41,248 bases of DNA from Lachnospiraceae bacterium (GTDB lineage: Bacteria > Bacillota > Clostridia > Lachnospirales > Lachnospiraceae). Shown here in pieces: positions 24,648 through 32,554 of this stretch. The number at the start of each line of letters is the position of its first letter. Within the stretch, counting starts at the first letter, position 1. The notes under the pieces are model-generated. The model saw only the letters and a program-made list of their open reading frames with translations. It was not told the origin of the DNA and did no database searches. The stretch is from NCBI GenBank assembly GCA_017526985.1, contig JAFXQR010000045.1, forward strand, positions 1 to 41,248, read 5' to 3'. The translations under genes and the position numbers were made by a program.

Positions 24648-27140
24648 CTAAAAATCTTCCTGATCGATGATCTCGCCATCCTCTACAACGATGTAGCTGA
24701 CCGCATTCTTCGTAAGTCCTGCGACCATCGCATCCAGATTCGGCGTACCGGTCATCGGATTGGATGGATTCCCGCCCAGGCGATATCCCAATTCACGGAT
24801 GATGATCTGCGCTGATTCGCCACGGCATGTCCAAAAAGCGCCTTCCCGCTTGATCACCACATGATCCGGATACTCTTCTGCCCAGTATGCATATGTATCT
24901 TTTCCGGCTTTTTTCTTCGGTCGTGCACTGCCTGTTCTTCCTGTCGGGACGTAGTTCGATGATGTCTTCGTTTCAACCTTCATCTCGATTTCCTGCCCGC
25001 TTTCCAGCCATATAAAGCCCTGATGAAAAGCTGATGGAAACGGAAATCTCTTTTCCCCACCACTATCCAATTCTATAGTAAATAGATTCTGTTTTCCTTT
25101 ATCATCCGTATCCACATCGATTACTGTTCCAGGTCCGAAGATCTTGTGCACCACACGCTCACCGATCACCAGCGTAAAATCCGTCGTCACCTTTCCATTG
25201 TTCCTCTTCCCGCTCGTTTCATAAGGAATTCGTTTGACTGTCACCGGCGTATTGGAAACCTTCGGTCGAATCTCTTTTTCAAAAGCATCTCCGATTTCTC
25301 GGAGAAAGCAGGACGAGTCTTCCTTTGATCTAAATATGATCAGCTCGTTCTTTGCTCTGGTCATACCCACATAGAATAAACGCCGCTCTTCTTCCAGTGT
25401 TTCCCGTTCTTCCTTCGTCTCGAACCCGATGAGCGGTACCTCCGCCGGAAACTGACCGTCAAAGACATCCATCAGATATACCCGATCATACTCCAGGCCT
25501 TTGGAAGAATGGATCGTGGATAAGATAAACGGACACTCCGGATCATTGCGCCTTGCTCTCAACATCTTCTGCAATTCTTCCAGACGCGTCAGATAGGATC
25601 TTACGGATGTCTCCGGATAAGCTAACTGTTTTAAAATAAACAGTTTTCCCGCATCTATATTGCTGCGCTCCAGATATTCCAGATAACCCATGGGATTCTC
25701 GATGCGAAAGATTGCCTTAGCCGGCTCTTCCGTACGCATCGCATTCAGGTTGGTCATCAATCCCCTGCAGTTTCCGAGGATCCTTCCGTTCAGACCATCC
25801 ACCCATTCTGCTGCTTCCGGTATCGGAATATTCCGCTCCCGGCTGATCCGGCACATCTGCTCCGCCTGGTGTTTCTTCAGATACGTCTTACACTTGTAAT
25901 AGATCCGCATAAACAATTCCGCATCATAAGGATCAAAAGCAAAGCGCAGGATCGTTGTCACGTCCGTAACGATCCGGTTGGTAAAGAAGGTCATATCCAC
26001 GCTTTTGATGCGGTACGGAATATCATTCCGATCCAGCTGGTCGATCAGCGGAAGCGCGCTTTCATTATCCCGGTATAAGACCGCTGTCTGTACCTGACAG
26101 TCCTGTGCAACCTTCAAAAGATAGGCATACTGCCCCGAGCGCTTATGCAGATCCACGTATCGGATATCCTCTCCGGCCGGCTGCGTACTCACCATATGCT
26201 TCTCGTGCCGCTCTTTATTATGCTGTATGAAATGATCTGCCGCAGATACGATCCTGGCATTGGAGCGGTAGTTCTGATCCATCACCAGAACACGTGCTCC
26301 GGGATGATCTTTTTCAAAATCCAGCAGTGCCTGGGGATATGCCGCCCGAAATCCATAGATACTCTGGTCTTCATCCCCGACCATAAAGAGATTGCCGTTT
26401 TCTCCCGCCAGCAGTTTGATAATACTGTGCTGGATCTTGGACGTATCCTGTGCCTCATCCACACAGATATAACGATACTTGTTCCTGTAATAATTCAGCA
26501 ATTCGGGCGATTTCATCAGCAGTGTATATCCGTACACCATCTGGTCATCGTAATCCATCTGCTGATTGGAACGCAGATAGGCATTGTATTCTTTATATGT
26601 TTCCAGGAGCGGAAGGTTTTCTTTCTCTCCGAGCGCCTCGATCTCTTCCGTTTTCAGCATCATGTTCTTGCAGTAGGTGATCAGAGATTTTACAGATTTG
26701 ATCTCGCTCTCCGTCGGATATTCGTCCATTTTGTTTTTCAGGATATCCGTAAGTACCCGAATCAGCACGCCTTCATCCGTGATCAGCTGAAACGCCGGTT
26801 TCCCGATCATCTGCCCGTAACGCGTGATGATCTTTGCACAGATACCGTTGATCGTCCGAAACTCCAGCCGGCCATGTAATTCTTCCCCAAAGATGCTTTC
26901 AAACCGTTCCGACATATCCTGTGTTGCTGATACGGTATAGGTCAGCGTCAGGATCTCTTCCGGCTGAATCCCCGCGCAATAGATCATATATCCGAGACGA
27001 TTGACCAGTACCGTCGTCTTCCCGCTTCCGGGTACAGCAAGAAGCAGTATCGCGCCATCCACGGTGCGGACTGCTTCCAGTTGTTTCGCATTCAGATGCT
27101 TTGTATACTTATTTAAAAATTCTTGTTGATCCATTTTCAT
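24648..27140 (-). CDS. UvrD/PcrA-like DNA helicase with a MutS-domain-I-like C-terminus
   Basis: This superfamily 1A 3'-5' helicase has Walker A AVPGSGKTT, LTYTVSATQDM, YICVDEAQDTS (motif II), GDEDQSIYGFR, DQNYRS, ILSTIHSSKGLEYDRVYLM and RLFYVGMTRAKNEL. After the motor comes a PcrA-type Tudor-like domain (GERVVHKIFGPGTVIDVD), then about 83 residues (748-830) that resemble the mismatch-recognition domain of MutS: YPDHVVIKREGAFWTCRG, ELGYRL and PMTGTPNLDAMVAGL. Length is about 830 residues. Codons start with TTG at 27164, but ATG 27140 or 27134 gives the usual N-terminus; no ribosome binding site is strong, so the start is uncertain. Probable role in DNA repair. Confidence 0.9.
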   Translation of the reverse strand: MKMDQQEFLNKYTKHLNAKQLEAVRTVDGAILLLAVPGSGKTTVLVNRLGYMIYCAGIQPEEILTLTYTVSATQDMSERFESIFGEELHGRLEFRTINGICAKIITRYGQMIGKPAFQLITDEGVLIRVLTDILKNKMDEYPTESEIKSVKSLITYCKNMMLKTEEIEALGEKENLPLLETYKEYNAYLRSNQQMDYDDQMVYGYTLLMKSPELLNYYRNKYRYICVDEAQDTSKIQHSIIKLLAGENGNLFMVGDEDQSIYGFRAAYPQALLDFEKDHPGARVLVMDQNYRSNARIVSAADHFIQHNKERHEKHMVSTQPAGEDIRYVDLHKRSGQYAYLLKVAQDCQVQTAVLYRDNESALPLIDQLDRNDIPYRIKSVDMTFFTNRIVTDVTTILRFAFDPYDAELFMRIYYKCKTYLKKHQAEQMCRISRERNIPIPEAAEWVDGLNGRILGNCRGLMTNLNAMRTEEPAKAIFRIENPMGYLEYLERSNIDAGKLFILKQLAYPETSVRSYLTRLEELQKMLRARRNDPECPFILSTIHSSKGLEYDRVYLMDVFDGQFPAEVPLIGFETKEERETLEEERRLFYVGMTRAKNELIIFRSKEDSSCFLREIGDAFEKEIRPKVSNTPVTVKRIPYETSGKRNNGKVTTDFTLVIGERVVHKIFGPGTVIDVDTDDKGKQNLFTIELDSGGEKRFPFPSAFHQGFIWLESGQEIEMKVETKTSSNYVPTGRTGSARPKKKAGKDTYAYWAEEYPDHVVIKREGAFWTCRGESAQIIIRELGYRLGGNPSNPMTGTPNLDAMVAGLTKNAVSYIVVEDGEIIDQEDF

Positions 27141-27176
27141 TTCATTTTGCCAGAATCCATTCAAGTGAATAGTAGG

Positions 27177-27253
27177 CGGTTAGCCCTCTACGGAGGGACC
27201 GTGACCCTCCGTTCATATAGAAACCCATATGGGAATATGTAACATCAGGAGGG
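27177..27253 (+). promoter_or_regulatory. Structured 5' leader of the small membrane peptide
   Basis: The leader contains CGGTTAGCCC (27177-27186), which is the exact reverse complement of 27404-27413 past the ORF. It also has a perfect 8-bp hairpin (27190-27197 with 27205-27212) whose CCCTCC arm can instead pair with the ribosome binding site GGAGGG at 27248-27253, and a 10-bp palindrome CCCATATGGG (27224-27233). This resembles the metastable leaders of type I toxin mRNAs. A weak TTGCCA-17-TAGTAG promoter may lie at 27147-27175. Confidence 0.55.
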
Positions 27254-27260
27254 CATACGA

Positions 27261-27359
27261 ATGTTGACTATGAGCGATATTATGACCATGCTCAGCTTAG
27301 TGTTGGCAGCATTTGGTCTCGGCTATACCATCGGACGTAATGACAAAACACAAAAATAA
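27261..27359 (+). CDS. 32-aa single-helix membrane peptide, candidate type I toxin
   Basis: This short ORF encodes a peptide beginning MLTMSDIMTM, continuing into a hydrophobic helix (LSLVLAAFGLGYTIG) and ending in the polar, positively charged tail RNDKTQK. The form matches the small holin-like or Fst/TxpA-type toxins of Firmicutes that depolarise the membrane. AGGAGGG lies 7 nt before the ATG. The stop codon is inside the left arm of a perfect 11-bp stem, which is the shared terminator with a convergent antisense transcript. I cannot prove toxicity from sequence; it could be another small membrane protein. Confidence 0.72.
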   Translation: MLTMSDIMTMLSLVLAAFGLGYTIGRNDKTQK

Positions 27360-27388
27360 CCGCCCTCGGCTAAAGATGCGGTTATTTT
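27353..27388. terminator. Bidirectional terminator shared by toxin mRNA and antisense RNA
   Basis: AAAATAACCGC (27353-27363) pairs perfectly with GCGGTTATTTT (27378-27388), with a 14-nt loop. On the minus strand the stem is followed by TTGTGTTTTG. Its loop carries CGGCTAA, similar to the repeated GGGCTAACC downstream. Confidence 0.75.
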
Positions 27389-27405
27389 AACCAATTACCA
27401 GTCGG

Positions 27406-27435
27406 GCTAACCGTCTATCGGTAGCTCTTTCTTTT
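27406..27435 (+). terminator. Second terminator of the small peptide mRNA
   Basis: GCTAACCG (27406-27413) pairs with CGGTAGC (27419-27425) with one bulged A and a 5-nt loop, followed by TCTTTCTTTT. Confidence 0.6.
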
Positions 27436-27446
27436 GTTATGTGCAT

Positions 27447-27475
27447 ATTTTACTACTTACATCCCTTTTTGTCAA
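27447..27475 (-). promoter_or_regulatory. Antisense RNA promoter
   Basis: Perfect TTGACA (27475-27470), 17-bp spacer and TAAAAT (27452-27447) on the minus strand. It begins 8 bp past the stop of the YbaK-type gene, points into the small ORF's 3' end, and has no other gene to serve. Confidence 0.8.
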
Positions 27476-27482
27476 ATTTGTA

Positions 27483-28028
27483 TTATTCTTCCCCGACCAG
27501 ATGCACTGTCCGGTAATCGTGTCCGGTAGCCGGCAGGAATTTCCGGATCACATCGTCCGTCCGCAGTTTCAGGCTGGATGTACAAACACAGGGATGGCAT
27601 CCCAGATACTCCCCTTTCAGTACATCCTCATCAATGAGCAACTGCACATGGTGTTCCGTATCGTTCATCAGCCCCATAATACTTACTGCTCCGGGTTCGA
27701 TGTCCAGATACTTCAGCATATCTTCCGGATCCGCAAAAGAGAGCCTGGCAGAGTTGATCTGCGCAGACAATTCCTTGGTTTTAAATTTCTTATCCCCCGG
27801 CATCATCAGCAGATAGAAACTGGTTTTCTGCCGGTTGCAGAGAAACAGGTTCTTGCAGATGATCACACCCAATACTGCATCGATCGCATTGCAGGCTTCC
27901 ATAGTGCCTGCCGCTTCATGATCTGTTCGCTTATATTCGATCCCTAGATCATCCAGATAATCATAGGTCCGGATCTCTCTCAGCAATCTGCCCTCTATAT
28001 TTTCCGGTCTTCCGTTATACAGTTCCAT
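27483..28028 (-). CDS. YbaK/ProX-type prolyl-tRNA editing protein
   Basis: The 181-residue protein belongs to the YbaK/EbsC/ProX superfamily, which removes wrongly attached amino acids (often alanine or cysteine) from tRNA(Pro). It carries CNAIDAVLGVIICKNLFLCNRQKTSFYLLMMPGDKKFKTKELSAQ with the conserved lysine, then DPEDMLKYLDIEPGAVSIMGLMND and HVQLLIDEDVL. Length and order fit the stand-alone ProX/PrdX subfamily. A TTGACG box with a 19-bp spacer and TATGAT lies upstream near 28060-28090, so the promoter is only tentative. Confidence 0.88.
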   Translation of the reverse strand: MELYNGRPENIEGRLLREIRTYDYLDDLGIEYKRTDHEAAGTMEACNAIDAVLGVIICKNLFLCNRQKTSFYLLMMPGDKKFKTKELSAQINSARLSFADPEDMLKYLDIEPGAVSIMGLMNDTEHHVQLLIDEDVLKGEYLGCHPCVCTSSLKLRTDDVIRKFLPATGHDYRTVHLVGEE

Positions 28029-28094
28029 TCTCTTTCCCTCAACTTTCGCGCTTTATCAATTCTATCATATCCATCCGTCATTGCATACCGTCAA

Positions 28095-29942
28095 TTATTT
28101 ATCAAAATGAAATACTTCTCCTCTGGCCCGGAACGGCAGCGTACCGCCTCTCGGAAGCAGGTAGGCATGATCCCGCTTCACCGTCAGGTCCGGTTCGACA
28201 TAACCGTCCGTAATGATCAGGATCGGCGCATCCTTCGGAAAATCCTTTGCATGTTCTAACATGTCCACCCCCGGCTGCAGTATTGTACCGCCTCGTCCTT
28301 TTACCTCCACGCGTCCCGCGATATCTTCCGGGGAGATATATCCTGCGTCATAGGCATCCGCATCGCAGAATACCACTCTTGCATACGGCACCTCTTTGGC
28401 CGCGGAATAACTGGCGATCGCGCCAAGCGCATAACCGATCTTTTCCGCATTCATGGAACCCGAGGTATCGACCACCACGCCAAAGGTCCTGCTGTATTCC
28501 GGAATATCTGCCGCTACATAGCGGGGTCTCGGGATATCCGGCGTACTCCCCTGCCGGCGGCTTGGTCTGGCATAGGTGCGTTTCGGTTCGATCGGCAGGA
28601 AGTGCACATCAAACCACTGCCCCAGTTTCACATCCCAGGGGATCGGTGGCATTGCCAGCGCACGAATCTCCTGTACCAGTCCCGCGGGGATCAGCCCCCG
28701 TCCGCTGCCCAGATGATATTCCAGCCCCTGCTGCATCGCGCTTCTGCAAAACTCATCCAGATCCATGGCATTCCGGTAACCGGGACGCACCCGGTGATCC
28801 CCGATCACATCTCCCCGGCCATAGCCCCGCAGCGTCTGCAATTTCCGGTATTTTCTGAGATCCGTAACGATGCGGTCATAGATCTCCTCTGCGGAAAGCC
28901 CCGCCAGTTCTTCGTCATAGAGGATCCCATCCAACGGCATCTTTCCCACCTGCATCTCTTTCAGCCAGCCGTTGATCACATAATCGCAAGCCACATTCCA
29001 CAGATATCGATCTCTTCCAAGGCACCGGTCATAATGCTGCAGTCCCGCATGCAGATACTCATGTGCCAACACAAAACGCAGTTCTTCCTCATCCAGCCGT
29101 GCCGCCGGATTCACATAGATCTCCATATCCGTAACACTGACCGCAGCGATGGAGATCTCTTCGCGGTGGCAAAGATCCGCATCCTCAATGATCTTAAAAC
29201 CGGCTGCCATGCCGCCCAAAAGCGGATAATGATTGATAAACCATTCTGCCGCTCTTTTCCCCCGTGTCTTAACCTGCTTCTCTTCAAAACTGTGACCGCC
29301 CGCCGTGCTCACCGCCGCCGATACCGAATAGGCCAGCGCGGTCGCAAAGTATTCCGTTGGCCGGGTGGTATAACGATAGTTCTTCTCATACGTCAGCGGC
29401 TTGTCCAGTCCCTCCATATCCGGATAGCCTTTCACACCGGTGCCGAAATACAGATCTTCCGGTACACCGTTCTGCTGCAGATTCCGGTAGATCGCCATCT
29501 CATCTTTCCCGAGAGCCGCCGTGTCTGCGGCCGTCCTTCCCGGATTTCTCCCGAATTTGATCTCTTCCAGAAAGCGTGTCACATAGATATCACATGCCAG
29601 ATTCCAAAGCGCACGGTCAAAATTTAATATGCGATGATAACTACCGTCCGCTTCCAGCCTCTCCTGATATGGCACTTTATCCGCATCAAAATGCCCGAAG
29701 GCATAATGCAGTTTGCAGTGCGCATATAGAAACGCCCATTCTTCCGGACTGTGCGTGATATCCTTATTCAGCCATATATAACCACCGGCATCCGCTATGG
29801 CACTCGCTTTTCCCAACCGGTCTTTCTTCCGGATCTCCGGTTTTCCGTACAGCCTTGAAAAGAGCGGGCTTTGTTTGATGATCTCCAAACCAAGCAATAA
29901 TGCCTCTTCATTCGGACTGATCCGTTCTGTTTTCTTTCCCAT
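28095..29942 (-). CDS. VWA-domain protein with duplicated metallopeptidase-like domain (DUF2201 type)
   Basis: The 615-residue protein is soluble. Around residue 294 it has the zinc metallopeptidase motif LAHEYLHAGLQHYD followed by YLWNVACDYVINGWLKE. Around residues 70-130 the same pattern appears as YAHCKLHYAFGHFD and ALWNLACDIYVTRFLEE, but with the catalytic Glu of HExxH missing (HCKLH). The C-terminal third is a von Willebrand A-like domain with the MIDAS motif DTSGSM, a GGT and IITDG. It is next to a MoxR-type ATPase, its usual partner class; MoxR/VWA pairs act as chaperones or in metal-centre assembly. Its substrate is unknown. Confidence 0.85.
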   Translation of the reverse strand: MGKKTERISPNEEALLLGLEIIKQSPLFSRLYGKPEIRKKDRLGKASAIADAGGYIWLNKDITHSPEEWAFLYAHCKLHYAFGHFDADKVPYQERLEADGSYHRILNFDRALWNLACDIYVTRFLEEIKFGRNPGRTAADTAALGKDEMAIYRNLQQNGVPEDLYFGTGVKGYPDMEGLDKPLTYEKNYRYTTRPTEYFATALAYSVSAAVSTAGGHSFEEKQVKTRGKRAAEWFINHYPLLGGMAAGFKIIEDADLCHREEISIAAVSVTDMEIYVNPAARLDEEELRFVLAHEYLHAGLQHYDRCLGRDRYLWNVACDYVINGWLKEMQVGKMPLDGILYDEELAGLSAEEIYDRIVTDLRKYRKLQTLRGYGRGDVIGDHRVRPGYRNAMDLDEFCRSAMQQGLEYHLGSGRGLIPAGLVQEIRALAMPPIPWDVKLGQWFDVHFLPIEPKRTYARPSRRQGSTPDIPRPRYVAADIPEYSRTFGVVVDTSGSMNAEKIGYALGAIASYSAAKEVPYARVVFCDADAYDAGYISPEDIAGRVEVKGRGGTILQPGVDMLEHAKDFPKDAPILIITDGYVEPDLTVKRDHAYLLPRGGTLPFRARGEVFHFDK

Positions 29943-29991
29943 ATTACTTTACCCTTGTCTGTGCATCCGCCATTGGCAAAGTCAACGCAAT

Positions 29992-31068
29992 TTAATTTGC
30001 ATTGGCTTTATTCACCAGTCTCGGCAGATCTCGTACAATCTCCACCATAAACCAGTCCGGCAGAACCTCGTTATCGTCTGCAGATACGACCATCTGCGCC
30101 AGCTCGTAATTGATGCTGCTGAGTTCCTTGATCAGCGCCTTTGCCCTGTGGGTAAGGAACTGCCCGTCCTTGCTCATCTTTTCCTTATTTGCAGGGAGTT
30201 CCAGCAAAAGTTTTGCACGGAAGGACTGTGCCAGGAAGTACAGTACATCCCTCTCTTCCGGTCTGCCCGGCCAGCGCGCATCTCCCTTGATGATCGCGCT
30301 TAAGATATCCTTGTTGTGCAGCGTTCGGCTGTAAGCAACAAACATACCCGCATGCGACGGGCTGACACTGCCGTAAGCCAGCACCTTAAGGATCTCATGT
30401 GAGATTTCAACACCTTCTTCTCCTGCGTGGTATTCTTTCAATGCGTCGCTTAACATATGCCAGCTGCGCGGTGTGGAATACGGTTCCTCCGTCTTGGGCG
30501 GTTCACTGAAGAGATGATCCGGCCGCTGCGTGATATAATCGATCACCCAGGGATGCAGATGGTTCTCATAGGCCCAGTCCAGCCACTGGCTGGTATTTGC
30601 CACCAGTTGCACATGAAACATACGGTTGACCAGTGCCGATGACATGGTCTTTACGATCGCTCCGTCCTGCGAGCGGTTGCCCGCGCCGATCACCACGCTG
30701 CCCTCCGGCAGATGGTATTCACCGACACGGTGTTCATGGATCAGACTGTAAAATGCTTTCTGCACTTCCTGAGAGCACGCATTCAGCTCATCCAGAAACA
30801 GCACATACGGTTCTTTTTTGGCGATCATCTTCGGCGGTAAAAATTCGGATGTTTCGTCCGCAATGCGCGGAATGCCGATGATATCTTCCGGCGCCAGCTG
30901 GCTTCCCAGAAGCGATACACATTCCATGCCCACTTCATCCGCAAACTTCTGTACCAGCGCAGATTTGCCGATGCCCGGCGCGCCCCAGATAAAGACCGGA
31001 CGCACCGGCGCGATGTTCAGCAAGATATCGGTCAATTCCTTCGGTGTTACATTAAATGCTAAATTCAT
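29992..31068 (-). CDS. MoxR-family AAA+ ATPase
   Basis: The 358-residue AAA+ protein has Walker A GAPGIGKSAL (about residues 29-38), Walker B VLFLDELNACS, sensor-1 GAGNRSQDG and an arginine-finger region ALVNRMFHV. MoxR proteins work as hexameric chaperones with VWA partners such as RavA-ViaA. It lies 17 bp after rtcB and 49 bp before the VWA gene on the same strand, so the three are probably one operon. AGAGGAAA precedes the ATG. Confidence 0.92.
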   Translation of the reverse strand: MNLAFNVTPKELTDILLNIAPVRPVFIWGAPGIGKSALVQKFADEVGMECVSLLGSQLAPEDIIGIPRIADETSEFLPPKMIAKKEPYVLFLDELNACSQEVQKAFYSLIHEHRVGEYHLPEGSVVIGAGNRSQDGAIVKTMSSALVNRMFHVQLVANTSQWLDWAYENHLHPWVIDYITQRPDHLFSEPPKTEEPYSTPRSWHMLSDALKEYHAGEEGVEISHEILKVLAYGSVSPSHAGMFVAYSRTLHNKDILSAIIKGDARWPGRPEERDVLYFLAQSFRAKLLLELPANKEKMSKDGQFLTHRAKALIKELSSINYELAQMVVSADDNEVLPDWFMVEIVRDLPRLVNKANAN

Positions 31069-31084
31069 AAACTTATTTCCTCTC

Positions 31085-32224
31085 TTATTTTCCGCCTGCC
31101 TTATAGTTATAGACCGGGCGAATGATCCGGTCTATGGTGACCGTCTCCCCGATCACACCTTCGATATCCTCCAGCGTACGGTAGGCAAACGGCGCTTCAT
31201 CCAGCGTTCCTTCGTTGATACAGGTCGAGTAGATACCTTTCATAACCTTCTTAAACTCCGAAACCGTATGCCGGCTGTCCACATCCGTCCGCTTGCAGAT
31301 CCTGCCTGCGCCATGCGGTGCGGAACAGTTCCATTCCTCATTGCCCCGGCCGGTGCCCAGGATCACACCGTCTTTCATATTGATCGGGATGATCACGCGC
31401 TCACCTTCCCTTGCACTGATCGAACCTTTTCGCAGGATCGGCGCATCCGCATTACGAAAGTCCACATAATTGTGAATGCAGGTAAACGCATCTTCCGTCT
31501 TCCACTTCATTCCCTGCACAATGCTTTCAACGATTGCTTCCCGATTGATCTTCGCAAACTCCTGCATCACTTCCAGATCGTGAAGATAATCATCCATCAA
31601 TGCGCCGGAAATACAAGTCATTTCATAGGATGCATAGCCGCCTTCTTTTTTCATCTGCATCTCTTTCTGTCCGGTGTGCAGATAATATTCCGCCACTTCC
31701 ATCCCCAGATGCCGGCTGCCGGAATGCACGATCAGATAGATATTTCCGTCTTCATCCCGATCCAGCTCGATGAAATGATTACCGCCTCCCAGGGTCCCTA
31801 TGCTGCGCATTGCCTTGCCTGCATTGATGTGTTTATAGCAGCGCAGCCTGCCCAGATCGATGCGGTCTGCATACTTATGCGTATTCTTGCGGATCTGCGG
31901 CCCCACCGGTACCTCTTCCCGGATCACGGTATCCAGTTTCTGAAACTCCAATCCCTTTGCTTTTATTCTTGCCAGTGTCATACCACAGCCGATATCAACG
32001 CCTACCAGGCTCGGCAGGATGCTGTCTCCGATGGTCATGGTCAGTCCGACCGTTGCCACTTTTCCCGGATGTACATCCGGCATCACGCGGATCTTACTGC
32101 CCGCCGCGCTCGGGTGATTGCAGATCATCTGGATCTGCGCACGCGCATGTTCCTCCAGTGCATACTCCTCATTCTTCACCGTATACACCTGCGCGTTGGT
32201 ATATTTTCCGTAAATCGTTATCAT
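31085..32224 (-). CDS. rtcB: RNA-splicing ligase RtcB
   Basis: RtcB joins RNA 2',3'-cyclic phosphate (or 3'-phosphate) ends to 5'-hydroxyl ends using GTP and Mn2+, repairing cleaved tRNA and rRNA. The 379-residue protein has MPDVHPGKVATVG, VGVDIGCGM (metal-binding Cys), GGGNHFIELDRDED, VHSGSRHLG and the guanylylation-site region APHGAGR. It is shorter than the E. coli enzyme (408), as in many Firmicutes homologues. An AAAGGAAG box lies about 9 nt before the ATG. It follows a Cys-rich gene by 25 bp and precedes moxR, pointing to an RNA-repair or stress operon. Confidence 0.96.
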   Translation of the reverse strand: MITIYGKYTNAQVYTVKNEEYALEEHARAQIQMICNHPSAAGSKIRVMPDVHPGKVATVGLTMTIGDSILPSLVGVDIGCGMTLARIKAKGLEFQKLDTVIREEVPVGPQIRKNTHKYADRIDLGRLRCYKHINAGKAMRSIGTLGGGNHFIELDRDEDGNIYLIVHSGSRHLGMEVAEYYLHTGQKEMQMKKEGGYASYEMTCISGALMDDYLHDLEVMQEFAKINREAIVESIVQGMKWKTEDAFTCIHNYVDFRNADAPILRKGSISAREGERVIIPINMKDGVILGTGRGNEEWNCSAPHGAGRICKRTDVDSRHTVSEFKKVMKGIYSTCINEGTLDEAPFAYRTLEDIEGVIGETVTIDRIIRPVYNYKAGGK

Positions 32225-32249
32225 AAATAAAATCTTCCTTTCATCAAAA

Positions 32250-32441
32250 CTACTCGTAGTGATCGTGCCTGTCCTTATCCTTCTGTCTGCGCACTTTCAC
32301 AGACTCCGCTTTCTTTGAACACTTCCGCGGCTCATACTTCGGACAGTTCTTACACTTCTTCAGATCTACTTTTACAAATCCTTTTTTACAGTCTTCCCCT
32401 TTACACACATAATGTACGCAGGGATTCACTCTGTCTTTCAT
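32250..32441 (-). CDS. Small Cys-rich, probably zinc-binding protein
   Basis: This is a 63-residue basic protein with six cysteines: C8 and C13 in PCVHYVC, C18 in EDCKKG, C30 and C33 in CKNC, and C41 in RKC, with an adjacent YEPR. The C-terminus is highly charged (KVRRQKDKDRHDHYE). The pattern suggests a zinc knuckle. ATG 32441 is chosen because AGGAGG lies 8 nt upstream; the longer frame to 32465 has no site of its own. It is first in the operon with rtcB. I do not know its function; RNA or protein binding is a guess. Confidence 0.75.
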   Translation of the reverse strand: MKDRVNPCVHYVCKGEDCKKGFVKVDLKKCKNCPKYEPRKCSKKAESVKVRRQKDKDRHDHYE

Positions 32442-32467
32442 TTCCTTTTCCTCCTGAAAAAACATAC

Positions 32468-32510
32468 GAAAAAAACACCCTTTTCGTCGTTCGACGATCA
32501 GAGGTGTTTT
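32468..32510 (-). terminator. Intrinsic terminator in the rtcB-operon leader (possible attenuator)
   Basis: AAAACACC (32510-32503) pairs with GGTGTTTT (32479-32472); an inner CGTCG/CGACG hairpin sits in the loop; seven T residues follow on the minus strand. It separates the leader ORF from the Cys-rich gene by only about 30 bp, so readthrough must occur for the operon to be expressed from the upstream promoter. Confidence 0.78.
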
Positions 32511-32554
32511 GTTATCCTGCGTTGTACTTTTATCTGAGAAATCCTATCCGATCA

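Larger units (their letters stand above)
27350..27440 (-). ncRNA. Candidate antisense antitoxin RNA
   Basis: A consensus promoter at 27447-27475 fires toward the 3' end of the small peptide gene. The predicted transcript starts near 27440 and ends at the shared hairpin, giving about 90 nt. It is complementary to the whole 3' region of the toxin mRNA, including 27404-27413, the segment that would otherwise pair with the toxin leader. Convergent, 3'-overlapping RNAs of this size match type I antitoxins of the TxpA/RatA and Fst type. Confidence 0.62.

Noticed and set aside
27224-27233. CCCATATGGG palindrome as a separate operator
   Set aside because: A perfect palindrome, but it lies inside the structured leader of the small peptide and can be explained by RNA folding; no second copy was found.
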